A stretch of DNA of 64,000 nt, taken from contig NZ_CP085990.1 of the NCBI RefSeq assembly GCF_020736705.1, positions 1,302,001-1,366,000 of the forward strand, in the 5' to 3' direction. Under the pieces are notes generated by a model, which did not search any database, was not told where the DNA came from, and saw nothing but the letters and a program-made list of their open reading frames with translations. A program made the position numbers and the translations under genes. Positions within the stretch are counted from its first letter, which is position 1; each line of letters opens with the position of its first letter. The stretch is from Psychrobacter sanguinis. GTDB taxonomy: Bacteria > Pseudomonadota > Gammaproteobacteria > Pseudomonadales > Moraxellaceae. This document shows positions 35,466 to 43,981 of the stretch, piece by piece.

Positions 35466-36542
35466 CTATAGATGCAAATACTTTTGATGTTTCCACTGTT
35501 GAACTTTGACCTGCTCTTCAAAGGCATTTAGACCATCATTGACGATAGTGGCCACTAGCGCATCCAGTTCCGGATTTTGTAAATCAATATTGGCCACGGT
35601 TTGGGCGATTTCATCAATTATGGCATCGGTAATATGGCTTTGGGTTAAATGCGAGAATAAAGTTTGAGTGATATTTTCACCAATATTTTGGCTAATGCTG
35701 TGTAGTTGCCCTTCGATCAGACTCCCCGCTATAGGTATCATGCGCAAATAGCGTCTCAACTCTGGGGTATTGTTTAAGGCCTCTTGAACCGCGACGCCAA
35801 CCTGAACTGAAAGCTCTTCGGTGGCTTTGCTTTGGGCCAGTTGTCTTAACTGCGGGCCAAGCTCTTGTTTGAGTATAGAGGACACCATCGCTTGTATTTG
35901 CGGACGATTTTTATTAAAGGTCTCTTCGATAAAGCGTTGATTGGCTTTTTCATCCGCGAACTGTTGACGCAAATTGTCAGTCGCAGTCAAGATGACGCGG
36001 TCAGAAATCTCTTCAAATATAACATCATAATAAAATTTGCCACTATCAATCCATTTTTGTGGCAAGACTTGATAGCCGAGTTGATAGAGTTTGCGACCAA
36101 TAAAAAAAGCACGCAATAATCGTAATGCTCGAAACTGAGGGAAACAGCCAAGCACTTCGTACCAATGCACAAAGGGGAAGAAAAACCAGCGACTGTATTC
36201 TTTGCCAATAATAGACAGTAGCCAGCGAAAGGCTAACTCTGCAATTAAAAAAATAGTAAAAAATCCACCCAGTACCCTAAGAGGGTGATGGATATTGTCT
36301 ACATAAAATAGCAATTGTTGTGATAGATTTAGCCAGTCAGCCACTTGGCTCATGAACTTACTCATTAATAGTAAGTCAAGGCTGATAATACTTAGATCAA
36401 TCACAATGACCACCAACATGACAATATCATATAATAAAGCCAGTCTGACAGCAGTCTTACTTCTTAAGGGGTTTTCTGGTGATTTGATATTAGGGTCAAT
36501 ATTGCTTGGCGGCGATGGGGTGTTATTTTGGGGGTCAGTCAT
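35466..36542 (-). CDS. Voltage-sensor-like membrane protein, no pore domain
   Basis: A 358-residue protein, function unknown. After a Pro-rich start there are hydrophobic helices at about 33-58 and 88-112, a third weaker one at about 118-135 (FFPFVHWYEVLG), then a fourth segment with arginine every third position (R138, R141, R144, also R150, in FRALRLLRAFFIGR). This is the S1-S4 pattern of voltage-sensor domains of ion channels, but no pore helices or TVGYG filter follow. Residues 170-358 are a long cytosolic helical domain rich in Gln, Glu and Leu. Gene lies behind the acyltransferase gene, perhaps with a separate promoter, since a hairpin separates them. Confidence 0.6.
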   Translation of the reverse strand: MTDPQNNTPSPPSNIDPNIKSPENPLRSKTAVRLALLYDIVMLVVIVIDLSIISLDLLLMSKFMSQVADWLNLSQQLLFYVDNIHHPLRVLGGFFTIFLIAELAFRWLLSIIGKEYSRWFFFPFVHWYEVLGCFPQFRALRLLRAFFIGRKLYQLGYQVLPQKWIDSGKFYYDVIFEEISDRVILTATDNLRQQFADEKANQRFIEETFNKNRPQIQAMVSSILKQELGPQLRQLAQSKATEELSVQVGVAVQEALNNTPELRRYLRMIPIAGSLIEGQLHSISQNIGENITQTLFSHLTQSHITDAIIDEIAQTVANIDLQNPELDALVATIVNDGLNAFEEQVKVQQWKHQKYLHL

Positions 36543-36593
36543 GCTTTTGCTAGCCCTTTATATTAAGGTATGGTCAAGTCAATAGCGACTCAA

Positions 36594-36636
36594 GGCTACG
36601 ATTACTTGCGACTTTAGACCTCAAGTAACTGTAGCC
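36594..36636 (-). repeat. Hairpin between acyltransferase and membrane-protein genes
   Basis: GGCTAC pairs with GTAGCC and, inside, TTACTTG pairs with CAAGTAA around a 13-base loop. It lies 40 bases beyond the acyltransferase stop on the minus strand. Without a T-run on that strand it may stabilise the mRNA end, or aid factor-dependent termination. Confidence 0.55.
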
Positions 36637-36675
36637 TCGACAATAGAAAATAACAGTAATTATAAACGGTTAAGC

Positions 36676-37638
36676 TTATAAAGGCTTAGGAGAGTTTTCA
36701 AAATCAGCTTTCATGCGTGAAATTTGCTCGTCTTTATTGCGCCAAATTTCATCCAACCAAGCATACATAGTCTGTTTCATGGCGTCATCATTATTATAGT
36801 CACCTTCTTCGATAGCAGTGAATAAGGCCTGTGGAATGTCAATACGCTGTACATGTACCCCCAAACGCTTAACATTACCTTTCCATAAGTCAGTATAAGA
36901 GGGGCTACCATCAGGATAGACAATCGTCATGTCCAAAATACCATCGATCTGAGGCCCTAAAGCTTGGATAGCCAATGAAATGCCACCGGCCTTAGGCTTC
37001 AACAGATTTTTATAAGGCGACTTCTGAGCATCTCGTTTTTCTGGAGTAAAACGAGTCCCTTCTAGATAGTTCAGCAAAGCAAAAGGTTTGTCTTTAAGTA
37101 GCTCGCAGGCACGTTTTGCTTCTAATATGTCTCTATCTTTTAGTTCTGGGTGTTTAGCAATCTCTTCTTTAGTATGACGCTTCATCATCGGAAAATCTAA
37201 GAAGTAAAAAGCTTGACCAATGAAAGGAATGTAAATCAGATTGAATTTAGTAAAGAAGCGGGTAAGGGGTAGGCGATCTTGGCTGATGTATTGAACCACA
37301 CTGGTATCTACCCAAGACAAGTGATTACTGATTAACAGGTATTGCTTGTCTTCCTCAAGGTCATCAGGAAGCTCGATACGCCAATCTCTTTCAGGTAACA
37401 CACTATCAATTAACTTATTATTGGTTTCAATCCAATGTTTAGTAATTTTGATAACGCTTTTATCTGCCACACTTGAGCCAGTAGCGACTTTAGTGGCCCC
37501 TAATAACCATAACGGAACGCCAATGGTGAATGTATTGGCACCAATGACCCCTGCAGCAGTAGCAAAAGAAGCCGCTTTACCGATAGAGGGTGCCTTAGTA
37601 TGCAATTTTTGATATATGTTTTTTATTTTGTTTTTCAT
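36676..37638 (-). CDS. 1-acyl-glycerol-3-phosphate-type acyltransferase (YihG-like)
   Basis: A 320-residue membrane-bound acyltransferase of the PlsC/LPLAT family. The catalytic NHLSWVDT motif (H106, D111) and the substrate motif EGTR (193-196) are present, followed by KAGGIS. An N-terminal helix at about 22-50 anchors it. The longer form and the LPERDWRIELP segment between match E. coli YihG rather than PlsC. It probably acylates lysophospholipid, setting chain type at the sn-2 position; the precise substrate is inferred. Confidence 0.85.
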   Translation of the reverse strand: MKNKIKNIYQKLHTKAPSIGKAASFATAAGVIGANTFTIGVPLWLLGATKVATGSSVADKSVIKITKHWIETNNKLIDSVLPERDWRIELPDDLEEDKQYLLISNHLSWVDTSVVQYISQDRLPLTRFFTKFNLIYIPFIGQAFYFLDFPMMKRHTKEEIAKHPELKDRDILEAKRACELLKDKPFALLNYLEGTRFTPEKRDAQKSPYKNLLKPKAGGISLAIQALGPQIDGILDMTIVYPDGSPSYTDLWKGNVKRLGVHVQRIDIPQALFTAIEEGDYNNDDAMKQTMYAWLDEIWRNKDEQISRMKADFENSPKPL

Positions 37639-38446
37639 AGAAAAGACCGTTTGGGTGAGTCAAAAGCATAGTTTAGGAACATATGAGCCAACACGCCCTT
37701 AGCTTAATAAATCGCTAAATAGCCCCTTTATAATAGGCTAAATATAGGCGTGTTAAAACTTTAAAGCACAGGGCTGTGGAAAACAGTACTTTGGAAAATA
37801 ATATGAATCTTGTTTATCCAGTGCAGTTTACGATTGTAAACCAAGATTCGCTATCATAACAATGACCATCATTAATATATAGAGATTTAAGCGTCAAATA
37901 TCTTTTTAAGGCTACTCGATGAGATGCGGGTTAATTAGATGGGTCAGTAAGATGGTAATTTAGTGAGAGTATCAACAACTTTAAAGAGACAGCCGAGCAA
38001 TGTCATTTAAGTAGATGCTAAAAGTGCAAAAACTAATTATCACTAATACCTTTCTCTACTTATCGAAAATAAGAATAGAGGACACAAAGTTGAGGTTTGT
38101 AAGCGATAAAAGCGTTAGATAATGCATAGATGTCATACAGCAAAACCACAAATTATTACATATTAGCGTATTGAAAAAGGCATAATAATTCATGAAACAT
38201 TTGCTAACTTTATTAAGTGAATCTTTCTACAATAATGATTGTTATACAATTATCACACCAAATACTGTATGGTAATCGCATCTTTTTTACTATATAAGAC
38301 GCTGCTTATTAGGCACTTGATTGCGATGTTAGTTGGTTCGATGTTACTATAAAAATAGCTGAGCTAATTATAGAATATAGTCAGTTTTGTAGAGCAGAGT
38401 CCGTTAGACAAATAAAAATTACCTTTTTAAAATTTAAGGAACGATT
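37639..38446. other. Intergenic region between acyltransferase and OmpA-type lipoprotein
   Basis: An 808-bp AT-rich gap between divergent genes with no supported frame. It includes the palindromic word ACAATAATGATTGT near 38229, similar in core to the palindrome at 87-105, and a possible -10-like TATAAA near 38348, neither strong enough to call. Confidence 0.45.
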
Positions 38447-39100
38447 ATGAATAACAAATTAATGATTGCTGCATTGGCATCTTCACTAGCTCTAGCAGGC
38501 TGTGCAACAGATCCTGCTACAGGCCAACAAACTGTTCATAAAGGCGTACTAGGCGCTTTAGGCGGCGCTGCTGCTGGTGCAGGTATTTCTAAAGTAACTG
38601 GCGGTGACAAAACAGGTCGTGATGCTGCTATCGGTGCTGTTTTAGGTGGTGCTGTTGGTACATATATGGAAAACCAAAAAAGACAGCTTGAACAGCAAAT
38701 GGCAGGTACTGGTGTAGAAGTTAAGCATGACGGTCAAGGTAACATCGACCTAATCATGCCTGGTAATATCACGTTTGCTCATGATAGCACCAACATCAAC
38801 CCATCTTTCTACAATACGCTAGACAAACTGGCTTCTACTATGAACCAGTATAACCAAACCACAGTAACAGTAATGGGTCATACAGATAGCGTTGGTAACC
38901 CAACTTATAACCAAGGTTTATCACAGCGTCGTGCTCAATCTGTTGCCGGCTATTTAGTAAACCGTGGTGTTTCAGGTGCACGTATCCAAACTCTAGGTTA
39001 TGGTCAGAGCCAACCTATTGCTGATAACAGCACTGAGCAAGGCAGAATGCAAAACCGCCGTGTTGAAATTAAATTAAATGCACCACAAAACCTAAGATAA
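38447..39100 (+). CDS. OmpA-family lipoprotein with glycine zipper (YiaD-like)
   Basis: A 217-residue outer-membrane lipoprotein. The lipobox LAGC places lipidation at C19. A glycine-zipper stretch follows (LGALGGAAAGAGISKVTGG...AIGAVLGGAVG, about 35-75), then an OmpA C-terminal peptidoglycan-binding domain (about 100-212) with GHTDSVG, NQGLSQRRAQSVAGYL and NRRVEI. It ties the outer membrane to the wall, as for YiaD. AAGGAACGATT precedes the ATG, the same leader as at the lipoprotein gene at 11704. Terminated at 39220. Confidence 0.92.
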   Translation: MNNKLMIAALASSLALAGCATDPATGQQTVHKGVLGALGGAAAGAGISKVTGGDKTGRDAAIGAVLGGAVGTYMENQKRQLEQQMAGTGVEVKHDGQGNIDLIMPGNITFAHDSTNINPSFYNTLDKLASTMNQYNQTTVTVMGHTDSVGNPTYNQGLSQRRAQSVAGYLVNRGVSGARIQTLGYGQSQPIADNSTEQGRMQNRRVEIKLNAPQNLR

Positions 39101-39184
39101 TAACGAATTAAGCAGTTTGCTTACTCGATATTACAGATAGGTGTTAAGTTAACGGATTCAAAGATATAGTTAACTAAACCAATA

Positions 39185-39220
39185 AAATAAGCCGACAATA
39201 ATTGTCGGCTTATTTTTTTT
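39185..39220 (+). terminator. Terminator after OmpA-type lipoprotein gene
   Basis: A near-perfect 15-bp stem (AAATAAGCCGACAAT / ATTGTCGGCTTATTT) ends in a run of T, so it separates this gene from the iron cluster. Confidence 0.92.
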
Positions 39221-39285
39221 CATAGGGTTTCTAATGAAGGTAATAAAGGGTCTATTAGTTTATAGGCAGATACCCTTAATTTTTT

Positions 39286-39304
39286 ATTGATAATGGTTAT
39301 CAAT
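39286..39304 (+). promoter_or_regulatory. Candidate Fur box upstream of imelysin cluster
   Basis: ATTGATAATGGTTATCAAT is a perfect palindrome (8-3-8) that closely follows the GATAATGATAATCATTATC type consensus. It sits about 150 bp before the first imelysin gene, after the terminator of the preceding gene, where iron-dependent repression of the cluster would be expected. Confidence 0.75.
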
Positions 39305-39451
39305 ACTATTATACTTATCCTTCATTAATGCTGTTTATATTAACTTATAGTGTTATAAGTTAAAAAAAACTAATGTTATTAATCAGGGTTTCTGATAGCT
39401 CATCGCTATTATCACTCCCTCACTTTAGATACATTATTCTGAGAATACCCT

Positions 39452-40906
39452 ATGGCTTTAGCAATGACGAGCAACTTAATTAGACCAAAAATAAATACTG
39501 TATTGATGTCAGCTCTTATAACAACTTTAGCATTATCAGGATGCTCAAAAGAAAAAGACGATGCTGCACAAAGTAATCAGGAAGTAGCCGTCGAAAATAA
39601 TGCTCAAAAAGGAACCGCTACCGTTGCAGGAGATGAAGCCTCTGTTAATAAACTACTTACCAATTATGCAGACATGGCACAAGCCGCTTATGAAGACTCA
39701 TTGACTGAAGCCAAAAAATTACAACAAGCAGTAGATGTTTTTATCGCAGATCCGACAGAGGCCAATTTAGAAGCCGCAAGAGCCGCCTACAAAGCAGCGC
39801 GCCAACCTTATTCGCAAACTGAAATCTTTCGTTTTGATGAAGGATTTGTTACTGCCAATGATAAGCGAGCTTTGGGTAGTGTTGATGGCTGGGAAGGACA
39901 AGTAAACGCTTGGCCACTTGATGAGGCGTTAATTGACTATGTGTCTGAAGGCTATGCGGGTGAATATAACAGCAAAGATAATATTATTAATTCAGACCAT
40001 ATTACCGTAGGCAGTGTCGAACAGGATACCAAAAACATCACGCCTGATTTATTGGCCGAGATGAATGAGATTGGCGGCAGTGAAGCCAATGTTACTACCG
40101 GTTATCATGCAATTGAGTTCTTATTATGGGGTCAAGACAACAATGGGACGGCAGAAGGCGCGGGCAATCGTCCAGTGACGGACTATATGACCAATGAGCA
40201 ATGTACCAGCGGTGAAGGCAACACAGTTGATGCAAGTGTCTGTGCCAAGCGTGGCCAATACTTAAAAGCAGCAACGCAGTTATTGGTTAATGATTTGACC
40301 ACTATGGTAGCCGAGTGGCAGCCTAATTCAGAGAACACGTTGCGTAGCGATTTAATGGCAAGAAGCTCGAACAACGCTGTACGTCAGTTATTTTATCAAA
40401 TGGGCAGTTTGGCTCTAGGGGAGTTAGCATCAGAGCGTATGCAGGTTGCATTTGTCACTGGTTCAACAGAAGATGAGCATGAATGCTTTAGTGATTTGAC
40501 CCATTTAAGCTACGCCAATAATGCCCACGGTATCGACAACGTGTTTAAAGGTCAATATAAGACCGTATCAGGCAACACAGTCGGTAATTATGGTATTAAG
40601 CAGTTTCTAATTGATGCCGGTCAACAAGAGGCAGCTGATAAATTAGAGGCAGAATTTAATAAAGTTGAGAAAAGCTTTGATACCATCGTTGAACAAGGCG
40701 AGAAAAACGGTATTAAAGTAGATCAAATGATTGCTACGGTTGGGCAGGCGAGTAAACATGATGTTTCAGCGGAAGAACAAAACAAACGCCGAGGCTGGGT
40801 AGAATCTGCGATCAATGATTTGAAATCTCTAACAGATGCTATCGAATATTCAGCAAAAAGTATCGGTATTGAAAATCTAGATGCTGACACTGGTTCACAG
40901 TTTTAG
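39452..40906 (+). CDS. Imelysin-family iron-regulated lipoprotein (peptidase M75)
   Basis: A 484-residue predicted lipoprotein; the lipobox LSGC gives lipidation at C31. The imelysin GxHxxE motif is present as GYHAIE (217-222), and the WGQD follows. Imelysin proteins (IrpA, ICMP, EfeO relatives) bind metal, and despite the M75 name protease action is doubtful. The Fur-type palindrome upstream and its neighbours point to a role in iron acquisition. Start chosen at the first ATG; a second ATG at codon 5 (MTSNLI) is possible. A terminator-like hairpin follows at 41038. Confidence 0.9.
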   Translation: MALAMTSNLIRPKINTVLMSALITTLALSGCSKEKDDAAQSNQEVAVENNAQKGTATVAGDEASVNKLLTNYADMAQAAYEDSLTEAKKLQQAVDVFIADPTEANLEAARAAYKAARQPYSQTEIFRFDEGFVTANDKRALGSVDGWEGQVNAWPLDEALIDYVSEGYAGEYNSKDNIINSDHITVGSVEQDTKNITPDLLAEMNEIGGSEANVTTGYHAIEFLLWGQDNNGTAEGAGNRPVTDYMTNEQCTSGEGNTVDASVCAKRGQYLKAATQLLVNDLTTMVAEWQPNSENTLRSDLMARSSNNAVRQLFYQMGSLALGELASERMQVAFVTGSTEDEHECFSDLTHLSYANNAHGIDNVFKGQYKTVSGNTVGNYGIKQFLIDAGQQEAADKLEAEFNKVEKSFDTIVEQGEKNGIKVDQMIATVGQASKHDVSAEEQNKRRGWVESAINDLKSLTDAIEYSAKSIGIENLDADTGSQF

Positions 40907-41037
40907 ACAAAGAGTCATCATGACGCTTTGTTCCAATACTATTGAGTGCGTAATTGTATGATAGGTTGCGTGCTGATTTGACGAGCTAATTAGTTAATAA
41001 ATAAATAAATAGCACAACTACAGGGATAGATGGATTG

Positions 41038-41070
41038 ACACGTTGCCAGTGTAGAATTGGCAACGTGTTT
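41038..41070 (+). terminator. Internal hairpin between imelysin and di-haem oxidoreductase genes
   Basis: Perfect 11-bp stem ACACGTTGCCA / TGGCAACGTGT with a 9-base loop and a short T-run (TTTT). Located inside an apparent operon, so it may attenuate transcription into the di-haem gene rather than end it fully. Confidence 0.65.
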
Positions 41071-41154
41071 TGGTTAATAGCCCCTAAATTTAAAGTTGTT
41101 GTCGGTCCCTTTTATCCAAAACTTTCTTATCCAAAAACCACTTAAGACAAGCCT

Positions 41155-42729
41155 ATGTCATTTCCAGTGAAAAAAAGTTTAGCCCTTAGTTTAGCAACTG
41201 CCTTATCCTTAGTTGCAATCAGTGGCTGTCAACAGTCGACAGATAACAAGGAGGAGGGAGTAACGACTAAAGCCAGACTTCAAATCGTCGAAGATCTTGC
41301 AGGGGTTCCCTACCAACAACTGGTCACTTTCGATCCTCAAGAGATTAGACAAGGGGGCGATACGGGTATCGCAATAGTTTCAAGTGAGAGTTATTCTAAG
41401 CCTTCTTCCAACATATCGGCCTCACGGAAAGGCAACTTTTTCATTGGTAATGCCTTTTTTAAACAACCTTGGGTCATAGCGCCTGCCAGCACAGACAGTC
41501 GAGATGGGTTAGGGGCTTTATTTAATGTGGCAGCCTGTCAATCTTGCCACATTAAAGATGGTCGTGGACACGCACCGCTAAATGCTGAAGATGATGCTGA
41601 TAGTTTGTTAATTCGTTTGGCAATGCCAGCAACTACTGAACAGCAGCGTGAAGCGTTAAAGCAGTCACAAATAGAGAAGGTGGCGCATCCCATATATGGT
41701 GGTCAGCTCCAAGATCGGGGTATCCAAGGTGTGCCTGCCGAAGCCAAAGTAGCCGTAAGTTGGACTGATGTACCTGTGACTTTTGAAGATGGTCATGTGG
41801 TAAATTTGCGCCGTCCTAATTTTCAATTAAAAAACCCTGGTTATGGTGCTTTTGATGCCGAGTTAATGGTGTCGCCAAGGGTGGCTTTACCTATGATTGG
41901 CCTTGGTCTATTGGAATATATCCCAGAACAAGCCATCAAGCGGCAAGCGGATATCAATGATGACGATAAAGACGGCATCAGTGGCAAATATAATTGGGTC
42001 ATAGATCCCGAAACCAGCAAACAATCTTTGGGTAAATTTGGTTGGAAAGCCGGTCAGACACGCTTAATTACCCAAAATATGAGTGCCTTTAATGAAGATA
42101 TGGGATTAACCTCGCGTATTCGCCCCGTAGAGTCTTGTACCAAAAACCAACCTCAATGTCTAAAAGCGCCCACTGGCGCAGATGATCAAGGCGATGGTAA
42201 GTCGCCGGTGGAAGTGAGTGATGAAGTTGCTAAGTTTGTCGAGTTCTACACGCAAAATTTAGCCGTTCCAGACCGCCGTAATGCTAATGACCTAACCGTA
42301 TTGGCAGGGAAAAAGCGCTTTTATGATATGGGCTGTCAAAGTTGCCATACTCCACGTTATCAATTACCCAAAGGCAAGGACAATCACTTAGAGCAACAAG
42401 GTCAGATTATCTATCCTTATACCGATTTGTTATTGCATGATATGGGGGATGATTTAGCAGACCGCACCATCGCTGGTAAGTTACCTGCCAAAGATGCTCA
42501 AGTTGAATTTTTGGCGACTTCGTATGAATGGCGAACCCCTGCACTATGGGGCATTGGGTTGGCTAAGAAAGTAGATTCACAAGCCACTTTCTTACATGAT
42601 GGACGCGCACGCAGTCCAATGGAAGCCGTACTATGGCATGGTGGTGAGGCACAACCGCATAAACAAAGAGTATTGAAACTAGACAAAAAAGGCCGCGAAG
42701 AATTAGAGGCATTCTTAAATTCGCTATGA
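41155..42729 (+). CDS. Di-haem oxidoreductase (DUF1111 / DHOR) lipoprotein
   Basis: A 524-residue secreted protein. The lipobox ISGC puts lipidation at C25. Two CxxCH haem-c sites are visible, CQSCH at 128-132 and CQSCH at 394-398, matching the di-haem cytochrome c peroxidase-like family (PF06537). The C-terminal WHGGEAQP and FLHDGRARSP-like motifs are typical. Maturation needs the Ccm system found at 22482-26172. Together with the imelysins it probably handles iron or redox in the periplasm or outer membrane, which is inferred from clustering. Confidence 0.92.
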   Translation: MSFPVKKSLALSLATALSLVAISGCQQSTDNKEEGVTTKARLQIVEDLAGVPYQQLVTFDPQEIRQGGDTGIAIVSSESYSKPSSNISASRKGNFFIGNAFFKQPWVIAPASTDSRDGLGALFNVAACQSCHIKDGRGHAPLNAEDDADSLLIRLAMPATTEQQREALKQSQIEKVAHPIYGGQLQDRGIQGVPAEAKVAVSWTDVPVTFEDGHVVNLRRPNFQLKNPGYGAFDAELMVSPRVALPMIGLGLLEYIPEQAIKRQADINDDDKDGISGKYNWVIDPETSKQSLGKFGWKAGQTRLITQNMSAFNEDMGLTSRIRPVESCTKNQPQCLKAPTGADDQGDGKSPVEVSDEVAKFVEFYTQNLAVPDRRNANDLTVLAGKKRFYDMGCQSCHTPRYQLPKGKDNHLEQQGQIIYPYTDLLLHDMGDDLADRTIAGKLPAKDAQVEFLATSYEWRTPALWGIGLAKKVDSQATFLHDGRARSPMEAVLWHGGEAQPHKQRVLKLDKKGREELEAFLNSL

Positions 42730-42829
42730 CCTAAAACTTGCGACCAATTTACGATCAATAAAAGCGACTAATTTACTATAGAAGAAATGACCTAGGCCTA
42801 GGTCAGTTACCCAAAACAATGAGAATTTT

Positions 42830-43981
42830 ATGAAAAAATATCAACTTACGGCTATGGTGCTCTCTGCTTTAAGTGCCAGTATTTTAATCAGCTGTACCAA
42901 GCCCAACGAGGACACCCAAACCACCGCTAAAGAGCAGGACGTCGCGGTGAAAGAAACACCAACGACGCCGAGTGCGAATAGTAACAATACCAATAATGGT
43001 GTGAATATTAAAACTATCGATATTGACCCTAATACGGCAGAAAGCTACTTAACCGAGGTGGCCAATAACCAAATCCTTACCGCATATCAAAATGTGGTTG
43101 AACAAAGTAGTGCTTTAGGCTCACTTGCTACGCAAAGTTGCCAAACAGGCAGCGCAGTAAGTGGCGAACAGCTAACCGCATTACGTGCTCAATGGTTAGA
43201 ATTGGCTAAAGCTTGGGCTCAAGCAGAAGTGGTTGGCTTTGGTCCTGCCATGAATAGTATGAGTAATTTATACATTAACTACTATCCTGATGAACGTGGC
43301 CTAGTCCATCAAGGGGTCATCGACTTAATTGCCGCAAACCCAACACTGACCGCTGATCAATTAGCATCAGAGAGCGCTATCGTACAAGGTATACCAGGAC
43401 TGGAGGAAGTTTTGTATGCCAATGACAGCTTAACCAAAGAGCAGTGCCAATATGTGGTCAGTGCCAGTGAAGCCTTAACAGCGAGATTAAGTGATGTGCA
43501 AAAAGCTTGGCAGGAGTCTCCTGAGCAACTGTTGGGCATAGGTGGCGATCAAAACAAGACAGGGCTTAACCGCTGGATTAACTCAGTACTGGCCTTAGTA
43601 GAGACCACAAAGAGTACCTCATTAGACCAACCATTAGGTATTACGGGTAATAAAAAAGGACATTTGCCAGCAGCCGCCGCAGGACAGAGTCGAGCCATCA
43701 TTACGGCTAAAGTAGCTGCTTTAAATAAAGCTTTAACTGATCCAGCATTGGTAGCCATTTTGTCTGACAATGGCAATGATACTTTGGCGGATGAAATGTC
43801 AACATTATTGGCAGAAGCATCAACACTATTGGCTCAATTACCAGAGGATTTCGCACAAGCGACACCAGATCAGCAAAAAGCACTGTATGAGAAGTTGACC
43901 GAGCTCACCCAAGTTATTAAACGTCAATTAATGCCGACTTTAGGAATACAAGTGGGCTTTAACAGTACGGATGGTGACTAA
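42830..43981 (+). CDS. Second imelysin-family lipoprotein
   Basis: A 383-residue predicted lipoprotein (lipobox LISC, C22) with a Thr/Asn-rich linker, then an imelysin domain (about 70-375). The GxHxxE motif of the first protein is replaced by a GLEEVLY segment, as is usual for the second imelysin of such clusters; the pair therefore have different metal sites. The stop codon shares one base with the following start (TAATG), so translation is coupled to the DUF1513 gene. Confidence 0.88.
   Translation: MKKYQLTAMVLSALSASILISCTKPNEDTQTTAKEQDVAVKETPTTPSANSNNTNNGVNIKTIDIDPNTAESYLTEVANNQILTAYQNVVEQSSALGSLATQSCQTGSAVSGEQLTALRAQWLELAKAWAQAEVVGFGPAMNSMSNLYINYYPDERGLVHQGVIDLIAANPTLTADQLASESAIVQGIPGLEEVLYANDSLTKEQCQYVVSASEALTARLSDVQKAWQESPEQLLGIGGDQNKTGLNRWINSVLALVETTKSTSLDQPLGITGNKKGHLPAAAAGQSRAIITAKVAALNKALTDPALVAILSDNGNDTLADEMSTLLAEASTLLAQLPEDFAQATPDQQKALYEKLTELTQVIKRQLMPTLGIQVGFNSTDGD

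Noticed and set aside
38222..38250. Fur-like site near ACAATAATGATTGT upstream of the OmpA-type gene
   Set aside because: Arms are short (five bases) and the fit to the consensus is weak.
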